Notes under the pieces: generated by a model | Databases searched by the model: none | Seen by the model: the letters and a program-made list of their open reading frames with translations, nothing else | What the model was told of the DNA's origin: nothing | Shown: positions 25,086 to 33,588 of the stretch, piece by piece | How the letters are laid out: each line of letters opens with the position of its first letter | Position numbering within the stretch: position 1 is the first letter of the stretch | Made by a program: the position numbers and the translations under genes | Source of the DNA: Mycobacterium seoulense | Lineage (GTDB): Bacteria > Actinomycetota > Actinomycetes > Mycobacteriales > Mycobacteriaceae | NCBI RefSeq assembly: GCF_010731595.1 | Contig: NZ_AP022582.1 | Coordinates: 2,170,001 to 2,234,000 of the forward strand | Direction: 5' to 3' | Length of the DNA: 64,000 nucleotides

Positions 25086-25790
25086 CTAATAGGCTCTGGG
25101 CAGCGCGGAAACCAGCGCTTCGGCCTGTGCTCGCGTGAGCGTCGTGACGCTTCCGTCCGGTAGCCCGAGGATGCGGTCGATGGCGAGGCCGTGCAGCGTG
25201 AATCGTTTTGTCATGCTGTCGATCGCGCGCTCCCTGGCCGACTCGTCGGGTGCCTCTAATACCGCGACGATGGTCGCGTTGGTGCGCGCGGCAAGGCCGT
25301 AGATCATGTCGGCGACGCCTTCGGGATCGAAGGTGTCGAAGACACCCTCGACGACCCCCTCATCGATCAGGCGCGTCAGCAGGGGCCGGACCAGCGCTTC
25401 GTCGACGGCGGTTATCCGTCCGTACAGATGGGCGTTGTCGGGTCGCAGCAACGACGCCATCGCGGCCAGCTGCTCCGGCACATTCATCTTCATCTTGACG
25501 TCGAACCCGGCCCGTAGCAACGCGTTCAGCCGGGCCAGCGCGTCACCACCACACGCGGCGACCGCGTCCTCGACACCGGCGAACGCGGCCCGCGCGCTGC
25601 GCTCGGCCAAGGCCGCAACCAACGCGTCCTTCGACGGAAACCAATGGTAGAAAGCACCTTTGGAGACTCCAGCGTCGGCGATCAGATCGTTGAGGCTGAC
25701 GTTGTCATATCCATCACGCAGAAACAGCTCCGCCGCCCGATCAAGCAACTCCGCGCGACGAACGTCGGGATGCTTAACTACCCGAGGCAC
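25086..25790 (-). CDS. TetR family transcriptional regulator
   Basis: 234 aa. The HTH is at residues ~15-58 (FLRDGYDNVSLNDLIADAGVSKGAFYHWFPSKDAL). It overlaps the end of the upstream membrane-protein gene by 17 nt, so both come from one leftward transcript. The palindrome at 26237-26253 upstream of that pair is the likely operator. Confidence 0.88.
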   Translation of the reverse strand: MPRVVKHPDVRRAELLDRAAELFLRDGYDNVSLNDLIADAGVSKGAFYHWFPSKDALVAALAERSARAAFAGVEDAVAACGGDALARLNALLRAGFDVKMKMNVPEQLAAMASLLRPDNAHLYGRITAVDEALVRPLLTRLIDEGVVEGVFDTFDPEGVADMIYGLAARTNATIVAVLEAPDESARERAIDSMTKRFTLHGLAIDRILGLPDGSVTTLTRAQAEALVSALPRAY

Positions 25791-26205
25791 TCTCTGGCTT
25801 CCAGCCGACGTACGTCAGGTACAGCCCGACGCAGGCGAGGAAGATGAACAACACCCATATCGCCGCGGTCGCACCCGCACTGTAGATGGCGTTGCCGGCC
25901 GCGTCGTAGGCCCCGGGAACGGTCAACAACAGCAACCCACGTATGAAGAAGAACCAACCCACGGCCGACACAACGACCGCCGCCAGGCCGCGCCAATGCT
26001 GGTGGAAGGCAATGATGAAGATGCCGCCCATCAACAGGATGGCCCCATATAGCCACGGCCACATGGGATTTGCCTTGAACTCCGTAAATAGCTCATGCAT
26101 GTATGAACCGCGGACCGCGATCGTGGTCGGCACGATCGTCATGTACGGGCCCAACACGCGGGCGAACATGCGGGTCCGGGTCTGCGACTGCTCGGATGCA
26201 CTCAT
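25774..26205 (-). CDS. four-helix membrane protein, conserved in mycobacteria
   Basis: 143 aa from ATG 26205 (MSASEQ); a longer start at 26265 would run through the operator. Four hydrophobic stretches: around MFARVLGPYMTIVPTTIAV, WPWLYGAILLMGGIFIIAF, LAAVVVSAVGWFFFIRGLLLL and AIWVLFIFLACVGLYLTYV. No known transporter motif. The TetR gene overlaps its 3' end and may control it in response to a compound this protein handles. Confidence 0.7.
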   Translation of the reverse strand: MSASEQSQTRTRMFARVLGPYMTIVPTTIAVRGSYMHELFTEFKANPMWPWLYGAILLMGGIFIIAFHQHWRGLAAVVVSAVGWFFFIRGLLLLTVPGAYDAAGNAIYSAGATAAIWVLFIFLACVGLYLTYVGWKPESASGS

Positions 26206-26236
26206 TGCGCCACCTCCCTGGCTTACATCGAGGATA

Positions 26237-26273
26237 ACCGACCGCTGGTCGGTATGCCAGACCACCGGTCGGT
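26237..26273. promoter_or_regulatory. candidate TetR operator, one perfect and one partial site
   Basis: ACCGACC-GCT-GGTCGGT (26237-26253) is a perfect 7-3-7 palindrome. A second, partial copy (ACCACCGGTCGGT, 26261-26273) follows 24 bp later. They sit 32 bp upstream of the membrane protein start (26205), at the promoter of the membrane protein-tetR pair. Confidence 0.6.
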
Positions 26274-26280
26274 TTACTCC

Positions 26281-26748
26281 TCAGAAGTCGGACGCCGCCC
26301 ACGATCCGGACGGGTAAGGCGGGACCGCGCCGGTGAAGGCGCCATCGGTGAGGTTGCACAGGGTGTCGGAAATCGTTCCGCCGTTGGCCAATACCTTCGG
26401 CTCGCTGCCCGGCTTGACGCGAGCGACCACCGCCTGCCAGAAGTAGCCGACACCACCGTGCTCATACCAGACGAACCAGTCAGCGTCGCGATTGCCGGCG
26501 CGAATCAGCCGCCGGAACGGCAACGTCGGGTCGCTGACCGAGTCGGTCGCGTTGAACGGTGCACCGATGTCGGCGATGGGCGGAAAAAGCTTGAGGAGTT
26601 CCGCGGGCAGTTGGGACACATGCTGCACTTCCTGAACGGGTGTCGTCAGGGTGCAGCGGGTGTTGGGTATCGCTTCGGCGGGGACCGCGGTCACCAGAGC
26701 CAACGCGACCGACATACACCCCGTGAGTCCATAGCTGATGCGCGCCAT
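26281..26748 (-). CDS. secreted protein of unknown function
   Basis: 155 aa from ATG 26748 with signal peptide (YGLTGCMSVALALVTAVPAEA). The mature part has two Cys (RCTLTTPV and TLCNLTDG) that may pair, and an aromatic middle (DWFVWYEHGGVGYFWQ). High GC3. No recognised domain. It precedes the membrane protein-tetR pair on the same strand but is separated from it by the operators. Confidence 0.65.
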   Translation of the reverse strand: MARISYGLTGCMSVALALVTAVPAEAIPNTRCTLTTPVQEVQHVSQLPAELLKLFPPIADIGAPFNATDSVSDPTLPFRRLIRAGNRDADWFVWYEHGGVGYFWQAVVARVKPGSEPKVLANGGTISDTLCNLTDGAFTGAVPPYPSGSWAASDF

Positions 26749-26861
26749 GATTTGCTCCATCTGCCCTACTCCCCATCAGGACGCTACGCCAGCCTCTTGC
26801 TGATCGGAACGGTCTTCGAGGGGCCGCTAGGCTCGCGGCAGACGATCAGGGAGGCGAATCG

Positions 26862-27716
26862 GTGACAGCCCGGGACCAGGTGTTGATCAGCGTCGCGGAA
26901 CTGGCCGGCCTCATCGAGGCCGGCGATCCGGTGACCATCCTCGATGTCCGGTGGCGCCTCGACGAGCCGGACGGGCGGCCGGCATACCTGGAGGGCCACA
27001 TACCCGGCGCGGTGTACGCCTCCCTCGAGGACGAACTCACCGACCACGCGATCGCAGGACGCGGCCGTCATCCGCTGCCGTCGGGAAGCAGTCTGCAGGC
27101 AGCCGCGCGCCGGTGGGGAATCCGGCAGGGCTCGGCGGTGGTGGTTTACGACGACTGGAATCGCGCGGGTTCTGCGCGCGCCTGGTGGGTGTTGACGACG
27201 GCCGGGCTGCCCGACGTCCGCATCCTGGACGGCGGGCTGGCCGCCTGGCGAGCGACCGGTCGAAGCCTAGAATCCGGCCCAGTCACACCGCCACCCGGGA
27301 ATGTGGCTGTGCCCCATGATGATCTGTACGCGGGGAGCCTGCCTACCCTGACCGCCGCGCAAGCGAGCGCCGCTGGTTTGACGCTGCTCGATGCGCGGGC
27401 GCCCGAACGCTTCCGCGGCGAGGTTGAACCGATCGATCCCGCCGCCGGTCACATCCCCGGTGCCACGAACCTGCCGAGCACCGCGGTCCTGGCCGCCGAC
27501 GGCACGTTCGTCGGTGACGACGCGCTCACCCGACTGCTCGCCGACCGCGGGATCGAACGCGACGGCACGTTGGGCGCCTACTGCGGCTCGGGCGTGACGG
27601 CCAGTGTCACGGTCGCCGCGCTCGCGGCGCTGGGCTTAGACGCGGCGCTGTTTCCCGGGTCGTGGTCCGAGTGGTGTTCGGATCCGGGCCGCGCGGTCGC
27701 CCGCGGCCCCGAGTGA
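26862..27716 (+). CDS. sseB: thiosulfate/3-mercaptopyruvate sulfurtransferase (SseB-like, two rhodanese domains)
   Basis: 284 aa from GTG 26862. The N-terminal rhodanese half (ILDVRWRLDEPDGR, GHIPGAVYASLEDEL) is inactive, with no loop Cys near YDDWNRAGSARAWW. The C-terminal half has LLDARAPERFRGEVEPIDP, GHIPGATNLP and the active-site Cys in YCGSGVTA. It moves sulfane sulfur from thiosulfate or mercaptopyruvate to an acceptor. Similar to M. tuberculosis SseB (Rv2291). Confidence 0.88.
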   Translation: MTARDQVLISVAELAGLIEAGDPVTILDVRWRLDEPDGRPAYLEGHIPGAVYASLEDELTDHAIAGRGRHPLPSGSSLQAAARRWGIRQGSAVVVYDDWNRAGSARAWWVLTTAGLPDVRILDGGLAAWRATGRSLESGPVTPPPGNVAVPHDDLYAGSLPTLTAAQASAAGLTLLDARAPERFRGEVEPIDPAAGHIPGATNLPSTAVLAADGTFVGDDALTRLLADRGIERDGTLGAYCGSGVTASVTVAALAALGLDAALFPGSWSEWCSDPGRAVARGPE

Positions 27717-27720
27717 ACGA

Positions 27721-28641
27721 TCAGGCCCCGGCCCAGCTCTGCAGGAAGGCCGCGGTTACCCGGGCCGCGTTGGCCGCCGCGATCCGCTTGTAGCAGAAGA
27801 ACTGAAACGGAAAGCCCGGCAAGCGAAGCGGATCGCCCGGCCCATCCGTGATGCCGCGGATGCCGAGGAAGGGAACGCCGTGGGCATCGGCGACCGCGTG
27901 CGCGGCCGCGGTCTCCATGTCCGTCGCATCAAACGCCGGGTCCGCCGTCGAGACGATGTTCAGGTTGCTGATCAGGGCGCTTCGCACCCAGCGGCCGGCC
28001 GCATGCCGGAAGTTGCCGGTGTATCGGAATGACCGATCGGGCGCAGTGCGGGGTTGGCAGCCGAAGACGTCGCCGCCGTTCGGGATGCAGGGGAACGCCA
28101 CGCCGTTGTTGTTGTCCCAGCTGCAACCGTCGCCGCCCACCACGATTTGCGGCCGGCGCCGCAGATCGATCCTCCGGGCGGCACTTTCCATTGCGACAGA
28201 GAGCGTTTCGGCCGTCGCCAACATGGTGGGATCAACCGGACGAAACGTGCTGCCGCTGTCCTGTGTCCACCGCGCCGGCACGGCCACATCCGCGATCCTC
28301 GCCCGCGCCCCCCCGCCGGCGACGCCCGAAAACACCACCGCGCCAATGCCGAAACGGGCCAACGCGGCCTCGGTGGTGTCGACGGCGTTCACCAGACCGA
28401 TGCCGGTCATCGCCACGATCACGTTCTTGCCGGCGATCGAGCCGAGGTAGAAGTGCCGGCGGTCGACGATCACCACCGGGTCGGGATCGAGCGCGGTGTG
28501 CGACAGCACCGCGTCGGCTTCGGCCGGAAAGGCCGACAGCACCAACGTGCGCCGTTCGCCGCCACCCGCACCACCCATCGCACCAGTAAACGCCACGACG
28601 ACCGGCAGGACACCGCGGCTTCGTCGATTCCGGCCCTCCAC
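27721..28641 (-). CDS. exported nucleoside phosphorylase/nucleosidase-like protein (PNP/UDP family, Rv2293c-like)
   Basis: About 306 aa. The PNP/MTA-nucleosidase fold begins at [15 protein letters not shown], with [24 protein letters not shown] and the catalytic region [29 protein letters not shown]. The Asp in RGITDG matches the catalytic acid of MTA/SAH nucleosidases. GTG 28641 gives an N-terminus with a basic segment and a hydrophobic stretch ([17 protein letters not shown]) like an export signal; ATG 28578 would remove it. Neighbour of sseB as Rv2293c is in M. tuberculosis. Confidence 0.75.
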   Translation of the reverse strand: MEGRNRRSRGVLPVVVAFTGAMGGAGGGERRTLVLSAFPAEADAVLSHTALDPDPVVIVDRRHFYLGSIAGKNVIVAMTGIGLVNAVDTTEAALARFGIGAVVFSGVAGGGARARIADVAVPARWTQDSGSTFRPVDPTMLATAETLSVAMESAARRIDLRRRPQIVVGGDGCSWDNNNGVAFPCIPNGGDVFGCQPRTAPDRSFRYTGNFRHAAGRWVRSALISNLNIVSTADPAFDATDMETAAAHAVADAHGVPFLGIRGITDGPGDPLRLPGFPFQFFCYKRIAAANAARVTAAFLQSWAGA

Positions 28642-28708
28642 GGGCAGGCCAGCGGCTAATCTCAGCGGCGTTGTAGTCAACGGCGCGGCCCGACGAGGAG
28701 TCACGCTC

Positions 28709-29506
28709 ATGCTCGAAGTGCTCGAACGAACGCCCCGCGGCGAATCCCGTAAGCCGCCGGTGCTATTCGTGCACGGTGCCTGGCATGGCGCCTGGTGTTG
28801 GGACGAGCATTTCCTGGACTTCTTCGCGGACAAGGGCCACCGGGCGCTGGCGGTGAGCCTTCGGGGTCACGGACAGAGCCCGGCACCCAGATCGATGCGG
28901 TTCTGCTCGATCGCGGACTTCGTCGCCGATGTCGCCGCGGTTGCCGACGGCCTGCCCGAACGGCCGGTAGTAGTCGGCCACTCCCTGGGCGGCTTCGTGG
29001 TGCAGAAGTACCTGGAGTCGCACACCCCCGCCGCCGCCGTACTGCTCGCTTCCGCACCTCCCAACGGCATCCTGGGATTCTTGGCGCGCAGGCTCAAGCG
29101 ACACCCGTGGTACACCGCCAGCGGCCTGGCCATGACCAGGTCGTTGCGCGGTGTCGGTGCCACACCGGAATTGGCCCGCGAGACGTTCTTCTCGCAGTCG
29201 CACTCCGACGCCGACGTGGCGCGCTATGCCGCGGCACTCTGCGAGGAGTACGCCCTGAAGATCGCAATCGACATGCTATGGCTGCACCTGCCCAGGCCGC
29301 ACCTCGTCACCACCCCGCTGTTGGTGCTGGGGGCCGAAGACGACGTCTGCTTCACGGAGCAGGAAGTGCGGGCAACCGCCGCCGCCTACCACACCGACGC
29401 GGAAATCTTCCCTAAGATGAGCCACGACATGATGCTCGACCCCGGGTGGCGTGCCGTCGCCGAACGAATCCACGCGTGGCTCGAAACATGTGTGCCCGCA
29501 AGTTGA
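28709..29506 (+). CDS. alpha/beta hydrolase
   Basis: 265 aa. [16 protein letters not shown] is the oxyanion region, [14 protein letters not shown] carries the nucleophile Ser, GAEDDVCF the acid, and [11 protein letters not shown] the His. This is the MenH/salicylate-esterase-like group. GAGGAG precedes ATG 28709. First gene of a tightly packed rightward operon with an SDR, an LLM oxidoreductase and an EthD-like protein, which suggests a catabolic pathway. Substrate unknown. Confidence 0.87.
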   Translation: MLEVLERTPRGESRKPPVLFVHGAWHGAWCWDEHFLDFFADKGHRALAVSLRGHGQSPAPRSMRFCSIADFVADVAAVADGLPERPVVVGHSLGGFVVQKYLESHTPAAAVLLASAPPNGILGFLARRLKRHPWYTASGLAMTRSLRGVGATPELARETFFSQSHSDADVARYAAALCEEYALKIAIDMLWLHLPRPHLVTTPLLVLGAEDDVCFTEQEVRATAAAYHTDAEIFPKMSHDMMLDPGWRAVAERIHAWLETCVPAS

Positions 29507-29513
29507 CTGCGCA

Positions 29514-30296
29514 ATGACGGGCCGGCTCGACGGCAAGGTCGCGGTCATCACCGGGGCCAGCACCGGTCTGGGACCCGTGCTGGGGTCGCGGTTCGTCGGT
29601 GAAGGCGCCAAGGTGTTGCTGGCGGCGCGGCGCGAAGAACTCGTCCGCGAGGCCGCCGCAGCGGCCGGCCCCGGTGCCATCGCGATGCGTGCGGACGTGA
29701 CCGACGAGGATGACGTCGCGGCCATGGTGGCGCGCGCCGTCGACGAGTTCGGCCAGGTCGACATCTTGTGCAACAACGCCGCCGCCCCCGGACAGGACCG
29801 CTGGATCTGGGAACAGACCCTGGACAACTGGAATGCCACGTTCGCCATCGACGTCACCGCGGCAATGCTGTGCACCCGGGAGGTGCTCAACCGGTCGATG
29901 CTGGCGCGCCGTCGCGGCGTCATCCTCAACTTCTCCTCCACGGCAGGCTATTCCGGCATCGTCCGCAAGAGCCATTACGTCACCGCCAAGGCGTCCCTCC
30001 GGGCGTTCACCAAGGCGGTGGCGTTAGAGGTGGGCCCCTACGGTATCCGGTGCAACTGCATCGTGCCCGGGTCCATCGATACGGAGCTGTGGCGCCGATG
30101 GGTGCAACGCACCGCCGACGAGCGCGGTGTCGACTTCGCCACCCAACGGGCCAAGGCCGTCAAAGGTGTTGCCCTGCAGGATATCTCCACGCCCGACGAT
30201 GTCGCCGGCCTGGCGTTGTTCCTGGCCAGCGACGAAAGCCGGACCATCACCGGCCAATCGATTCCCGTCGACGCCGGGGGGTACATGCAGGGATGA
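29514..30296 (+). CDS. short-chain dehydrogenase/reductase
   Basis: 260 aa from ATG 29514, 7 nt after the hydrolase stop. TGASTGLGP is the cofactor loop, NNAA stands at NNAG, and the catalytic residues are Ser in NFSSTAGYSG and Tyr/Lys in HYVTAKASLRAF. The C-terminal SRTITGQSIPVDAGGYMQG is typical of FabG/steroid-type SDRs. Its TGA overlaps the next ATG. Confidence 0.9.
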   Translation: MTGRLDGKVAVITGASTGLGPVLGSRFVGEGAKVLLAARREELVREAAAAAGPGAIAMRADVTDEDDVAAMVARAVDEFGQVDILCNNAAAPGQDRWIWEQTLDNWNATFAIDVTAAMLCTREVLNRSMLARRRGVILNFSSTAGYSGIVRKSHYVTAKASLRAFTKAVALEVGPYGIRCNCIVPGSIDTELWRRWVQRTADERGVDFATQRAKAVKGVALQDISTPDDVAGLALFLASDESRTITGQSIPVDAGGYMQG

Positions 30297-31165
30297 GCGC
30301 CCCACGACTCTCGGTGGCCACGCCCGTGGTGACGATGTTTCCGAAAGCCAGCGGCGAGTGGGAGAAACACGCCTCCATCGAGGACCTGGCCCGAATCGCC
30401 GAAGCCGCGGACAAACTCGGCTACCACCACCTGACCTGCAGCGAACACATCGCGCTGCCCGCGGCCGAGGCGCACCGGCGCGGCACCCGCTACTGGGATC
30501 CGCTGGCCACCTTCGGCTACCTGGCCGCGCGCACCCGACGAATCCGGTTGGCCACCAACGTGCTGGTGCTCGGATACCACCATCCACTCGAGATCGCCAA
30601 GCGCTATGGCACGCTGGATACGGTCAGCGGCGGCAGGCTGATCCTCGGTGTCGGCGTCGGCAGCCTCAAAGAGGAGTTCGACCTCATCGGCGCGTCTTTC
30701 GATGACCGCGGACCGCGCGGCGACGACGCGCTTAGGGCGCTGCGGGCGTCGCTGTCCGTTCCCGAACCCGCCTACCACGGCGAGTTCTACTCGTTCGACG
30801 GCATGGTGGTCGACCCGTGCGCGGTACAGCAGCGCGTCCCGATCTGGATCGGCGGCCGGACCCTGCGGTCGCTGCGCCGCGCCGCGACCCTGGCCGACGG
30901 CTGGGCGCCGTTCAACGTGAGCCTGCACGAAGCACGAGACTGGTTGAGCCGCTTCGACCTTCAGCCGGGATTCGAAGTCGTCCTGCCACCGCCGGCACCG
31001 CTGGACCCGATCAACGAACCGGAGCGGACGACCGACGCCGTCGGCGAAGCCGCCGCGCACGGCGCCACCATCGTGCCCGCCGTGTTCCGGCACACGTCGC
31101 CGCAGCACTATCTGGACAACCTGCAGGCGCTCGCCGAGCTGCACTCTCCCGGGGGCACCGCGTGA
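30293..31165 (+). CDS. LLM-class (F420-dependent) oxidoreductase
   Basis: 290 aa luciferase-like monooxygenase-fold protein. It has HHLTCSEHIALPA, RIRLATNVLVLGYHHPLEIAKRYGTLDTVSGGRLILGVGVG and IWIGGRTLRSLRRAATLADGW, the pattern of actinobacterial F420-dependent enzymes. ATG 30293 overlaps the SDR stop (ATGA), and its own stop overlaps the next start (GTGA). It probably oxidises or reduces the intermediate made by the SDR. Confidence 0.88.
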   Translation: MSAPRLSVATPVVTMFPKASGEWEKHASIEDLARIAEAADKLGYHHLTCSEHIALPAAEAHRRGTRYWDPLATFGYLAARTRRIRLATNVLVLGYHHPLEIAKRYGTLDTVSGGRLILGVGVGSLKEEFDLIGASFDDRGPRGDDALRALRASLSVPEPAYHGEFYSFDGMVVDPCAVQQRVPIWIGGRTLRSLRRAATLADGWAPFNVSLHEARDWLSRFDLQPGFEVVLPPPAPLDPINEPERTTDAVGEAAAHGATIVPAVFRHTSPQHYLDNLQALAELHSPGGTA

Positions 31166-31896
31166 TTCGCGTCAGGGCGGGCATATTCAGCCTCACGGCC
31201 GCCGCGCCAGCCGACGACGACGGCAGCTACCTGCGGTGGCACCTGCTGGATCACATGCCCGAGCAGTACCAGCTGCCGGGCATCGTGCACGGCCTGCGCT
31301 GGATCGCCGACGGCGACTATCCCGCGCACCGCCTGGCGGCCCACGGCCCCCTGGGCGAGATCGGCAACGCGGTGCACTACCTGGTCGGTGATCCCGTCGA
31401 AGAAACCTTCGACGACTTCGTCACGCTCGGTCGCGCGCTGCGCGAGAACGGTCGATTCCCCGTCGTCCGGCCGTCCCTGCAAGTGGCCGGCCTGCGCTTG
31501 CTGCAGTGGCAGTCTTCGCCGCGGGCATTCGTCTCCGCCGAGGTGGTGCCGTTTCGGCCGCACCGCGGCATCGTGCTCATCGTCGAAGAACCGGCCGACG
31601 GACGCCGACCGGACGCGTGGCTGCAATGGCTGCACGCCGAGCACCTCCCGGCCCTGCTCGCCGTGCCGGGCACCGCCGGCGCGTGGACTTTCGGTTCCAG
31701 CGCCGCCTGGAGCCACCTGCCCCCGGGATGGCGAACCGATCACCAGTACATCACCGTCGTCTACCTCGACGACGACCCGCTGACCACGACCGACGCCCTG
31801 GCACCGGTCATCGAACAGCGGTGGCGATCGGCCGCCGTGCGCCCGCTGTTCGCCGGACCGCTACGCAGCATGGTCAGTTGGGAAGCCTGGCGATAA
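31162..31896 (+). CDS. protein with two EthD-like (dimeric alpha-beta barrel) repeats
   Basis: 244 aa from GTG 31162, which overlaps the preceding stop. Each half holds a similar motif: YLRWHLLDHMPEQYQLPGI near residue 24 and WLQWLHAEHLPALLAVPGTA near residue 152. W-x2-x-H-x-P-x7-PG is the hallmark of EthD/DABB proteins, so this looks like a fused pair. EthD proteins assist oxidative degradation, consistent with the operon. Last gene of the set; no clear homologue comes to mind. Confidence 0.65.
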   Translation: MIRVRAGIFSLTAAAPADDDGSYLRWHLLDHMPEQYQLPGIVHGLRWIADGDYPAHRLAAHGPLGEIGNAVHYLVGDPVEETFDDFVTLGRALRENGRFPVVRPSLQVAGLRLLQWQSSPRAFVSAEVVPFRPHRGIVLIVEEPADGRRPDAWLQWLHAEHLPALLAVPGTAGAWTFGSSAAWSHLPPGWRTDHQYITVVYLDDDPLTTTDALAPVIEQRWRSAAVRPLFAGPLRSMVSWEAWR

Positions 31897-31980
31897 ACCC
31901 CGCGGTTGACTGGCCGCCAGAGAAATGAGACCTTCCCGAAACGAATGGGGCCTATAGTCCTCGCTGGCAAAGGAGGTGAG

Positions 31981-32475
31981 ATGGCGAATCGATACCTGCT
32001 CGCGGCCGTCGGCATCGCGCTGGCCGCCGGCCTGTGCGGCTGCTCGGGCAAGAGCGGCCACCCGGCGTCGACCCCGAGTTCGAGTCCGGTTGCCGTGACC
32101 ACGACCGTCATGGTCGACGGGAACAAACACACGCTGACCGCGGGAGTCGACTGCACCAGTTCGGCCGCGCAACCGAACGCGTCGCCGCCCGAATCGGGCG
32201 ACCTCACCACCCACATCAGCGTGCACGACGACACGGCGTCCGTCTCGCTGGCCCTGTCGGACGAGAAACCGCCCATGGTCGACGGATTCGCGATCTCGCT
32301 CACGCTGGCCACCGGCCAGTATCAACTCCCCTATCAGGCGACCAAGTCCGCGACCCAGGTCCAGGCAACCAAGCAGGGCAAGAGTTACACGGTGACCGGG
32401 ACGGGCGAAGCGACGACCCCCGGCCAAAGCGGCACGCGCCCGGTGACATTCGGGGTGCATATCACCTGCCCGTGA
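31981..32475 (+). CDS. LpqH (19 kDa antigen)-family lipoprotein
   Basis: 164 aa with a very strong ribosome site (AAAGGAGG, 5 nt before ATG 31981). Signal peptide and lipobox GLCGC (~residue 21), then a Ser/Thr/Pro-rich linker as in LpqH. The mature domain has TTVMVDGNKHTLTAGVDC, a middle FAISLTL and a C-terminal VTFGVHITC, where the two Cys may pair. LpqH-family proteins are surface lipoproteins and TLR2 agonists. A paralogue rather than necessarily LpqH itself. Confidence 0.85.
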   Translation: MANRYLLAAVGIALAAGLCGCSGKSGHPASTPSSSPVAVTTTVMVDGNKHTLTAGVDCTSSAAQPNASPPESGDLTTHISVHDDTASVSLALSDEKPPMVDGFAISLTLATGQYQLPYQATKSATQVQATKQGKSYTVTGTGEATTPGQSGTRPVTFGVHITCP

Positions 32476-32488
32476 AAGCAGTGTCCAC

Positions 32489-33517
32489 GTGGTTGTCTAC
32501 CGCGGTCGCCTCTGCGATGCTGGCAGCTTGGACATCTTCGCGCAATGGCAAACGGGCGGTACGGAACTGCGTTGGCGGTCGACGACCGCCGCCAACGACG
32601 CACACGAAGTCGCGGTGTTCAGTCGTCGCTGCGGCACACCCGGCGCCCCCGCCTTGGTGCTCGTGCACGGCTTCCCGACGTCGAGCATCGACTACTTCGC
32701 GCTGGCCGGTGAACTGGGCTCGGAGTTCGACATCTACCTGCTGGACTTTCCCGGCTACGGCCTGTCGGACAAACCGGCTGAGCCCTATGCGTATTCGCTC
32801 TACGACGACGCGCGTCTGCTCGTCTACGCGATCACCCAGGTGTGGAATCTGACCGAATACCGCATGCTCACCCATGACCGCGGCAGCAGCGTCGGCATGG
32901 TCGCGCTGGAGATGCTGGCGGCCCTGGATCCGCCGGCCGTACCCGTCGACCTCATCGTGACCAACGCCAACATCTACCTGCCCCTGTCCAACCTCACGGC
33001 GTTCCAGACCGCGTTGCTCGACCCCGTCACCGGGCGGCCCACCGCGGCCGCGACGACGCCGGAGTTGCTGGCCTCCGGCCTGGGAGCCAGCACCTTCATG
33101 CCGCGGCGGACACTGGACGACCCGGAGATCGCCGCGCTGGCGAAATGCTTTGCCCACAACGACGGAATCCGGGTGCTGCCCGACACCATCCAATACCTGC
33201 ACGAGCGCGCCGCCGACGAAACCGGTTGGCTGGAAGCACTTTCCAAGAGCTCGGTCAACACCACCGTGGTGTGGGGGTTACACGACAACGTCGCGCCGCT
33301 GCGCGTCCCCAACCATGTCTGGCAGGCGTATCTGAAGACCAAGCCCGGCCGCAACCGCTACTGGGTGGTGCCGGGCGCCGACCACTACCTGCAATGCGAC
33401 GCCCCCGCCCAGCTGGCCGAGATCGTCCGGCTGACGGCTCAGGGTGGGGACATTCCGCTGCAGACGCTGGGCGACCAGCCCGACGGCGCGGTCTTGGTGG
33501 ACCAGACCGCTTCCTAG
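32489..33517 (+). CDS. alpha/beta hydrolase of the dehalogenase/epoxide-hydrolase type
   Basis: 342 aa from GTG 32489. LVHGFPTSSIDYF is the oxyanion loop. The nucleophile is Asp in LTHDRGSSVG, as in haloalkane dehalogenases and epoxide hydrolases, not Ser. The acid is in VWGLHDNVAP and the His in VPGADHYLQ. A GTG just 13 nt after the lipoprotein stop suggests coupling. The lid lacks an obvious halide-binding Trp after the nucleophile (Arg follows), so epoxide or other ester-type hydrolysis is more likely. Confidence 0.8.
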   Translation: MVVYRGRLCDAGSLDIFAQWQTGGTELRWRSTTAANDAHEVAVFSRRCGTPGAPALVLVHGFPTSSIDYFALAGELGSEFDIYLLDFPGYGLSDKPAEPYAYSLYDDARLLVYAITQVWNLTEYRMLTHDRGSSVGMVALEMLAALDPPAVPVDLIVTNANIYLPLSNLTAFQTALLDPVTGRPTAAATTPELLASGLGASTFMPRRTLDDPEIAALAKCFAHNDGIRVLPDTIQYLHERAADETGWLEALSKSSVNTTVVWGLHDNVAPLRVPNHVWQAYLKTKPGRNRYWVVPGADHYLQCDAPAQLAEIVRLTAQGGDIPLQTLGDQPDGAVLVDQTAS

Positions 33518-33531
33518 CCCGGCCGAGCGCG

Positions 33532-33579
33532 CGGCTGGCCGCACGTTCGAGCTCGAGTGCCCGGCTGGCCGCACACTCG
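33532..33579. repeat. 30-bp tandem repeat between convergent genes
   Basis: CGGCTGGCCGCACGTTCG (33532-33549) and CGGCTGGCCGCACACTCG (33562-33579) repeat with a 30-bp period. TCGAGCTCGA (33546-33555) between them is a perfect palindrome. The 3' half resembles the GCACACTC unit at 23818-23852. It lies between two convergent gene ends and may act in termination. Confidence 0.6.
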
Positions 33580-33588
33580 CCGAACGCG

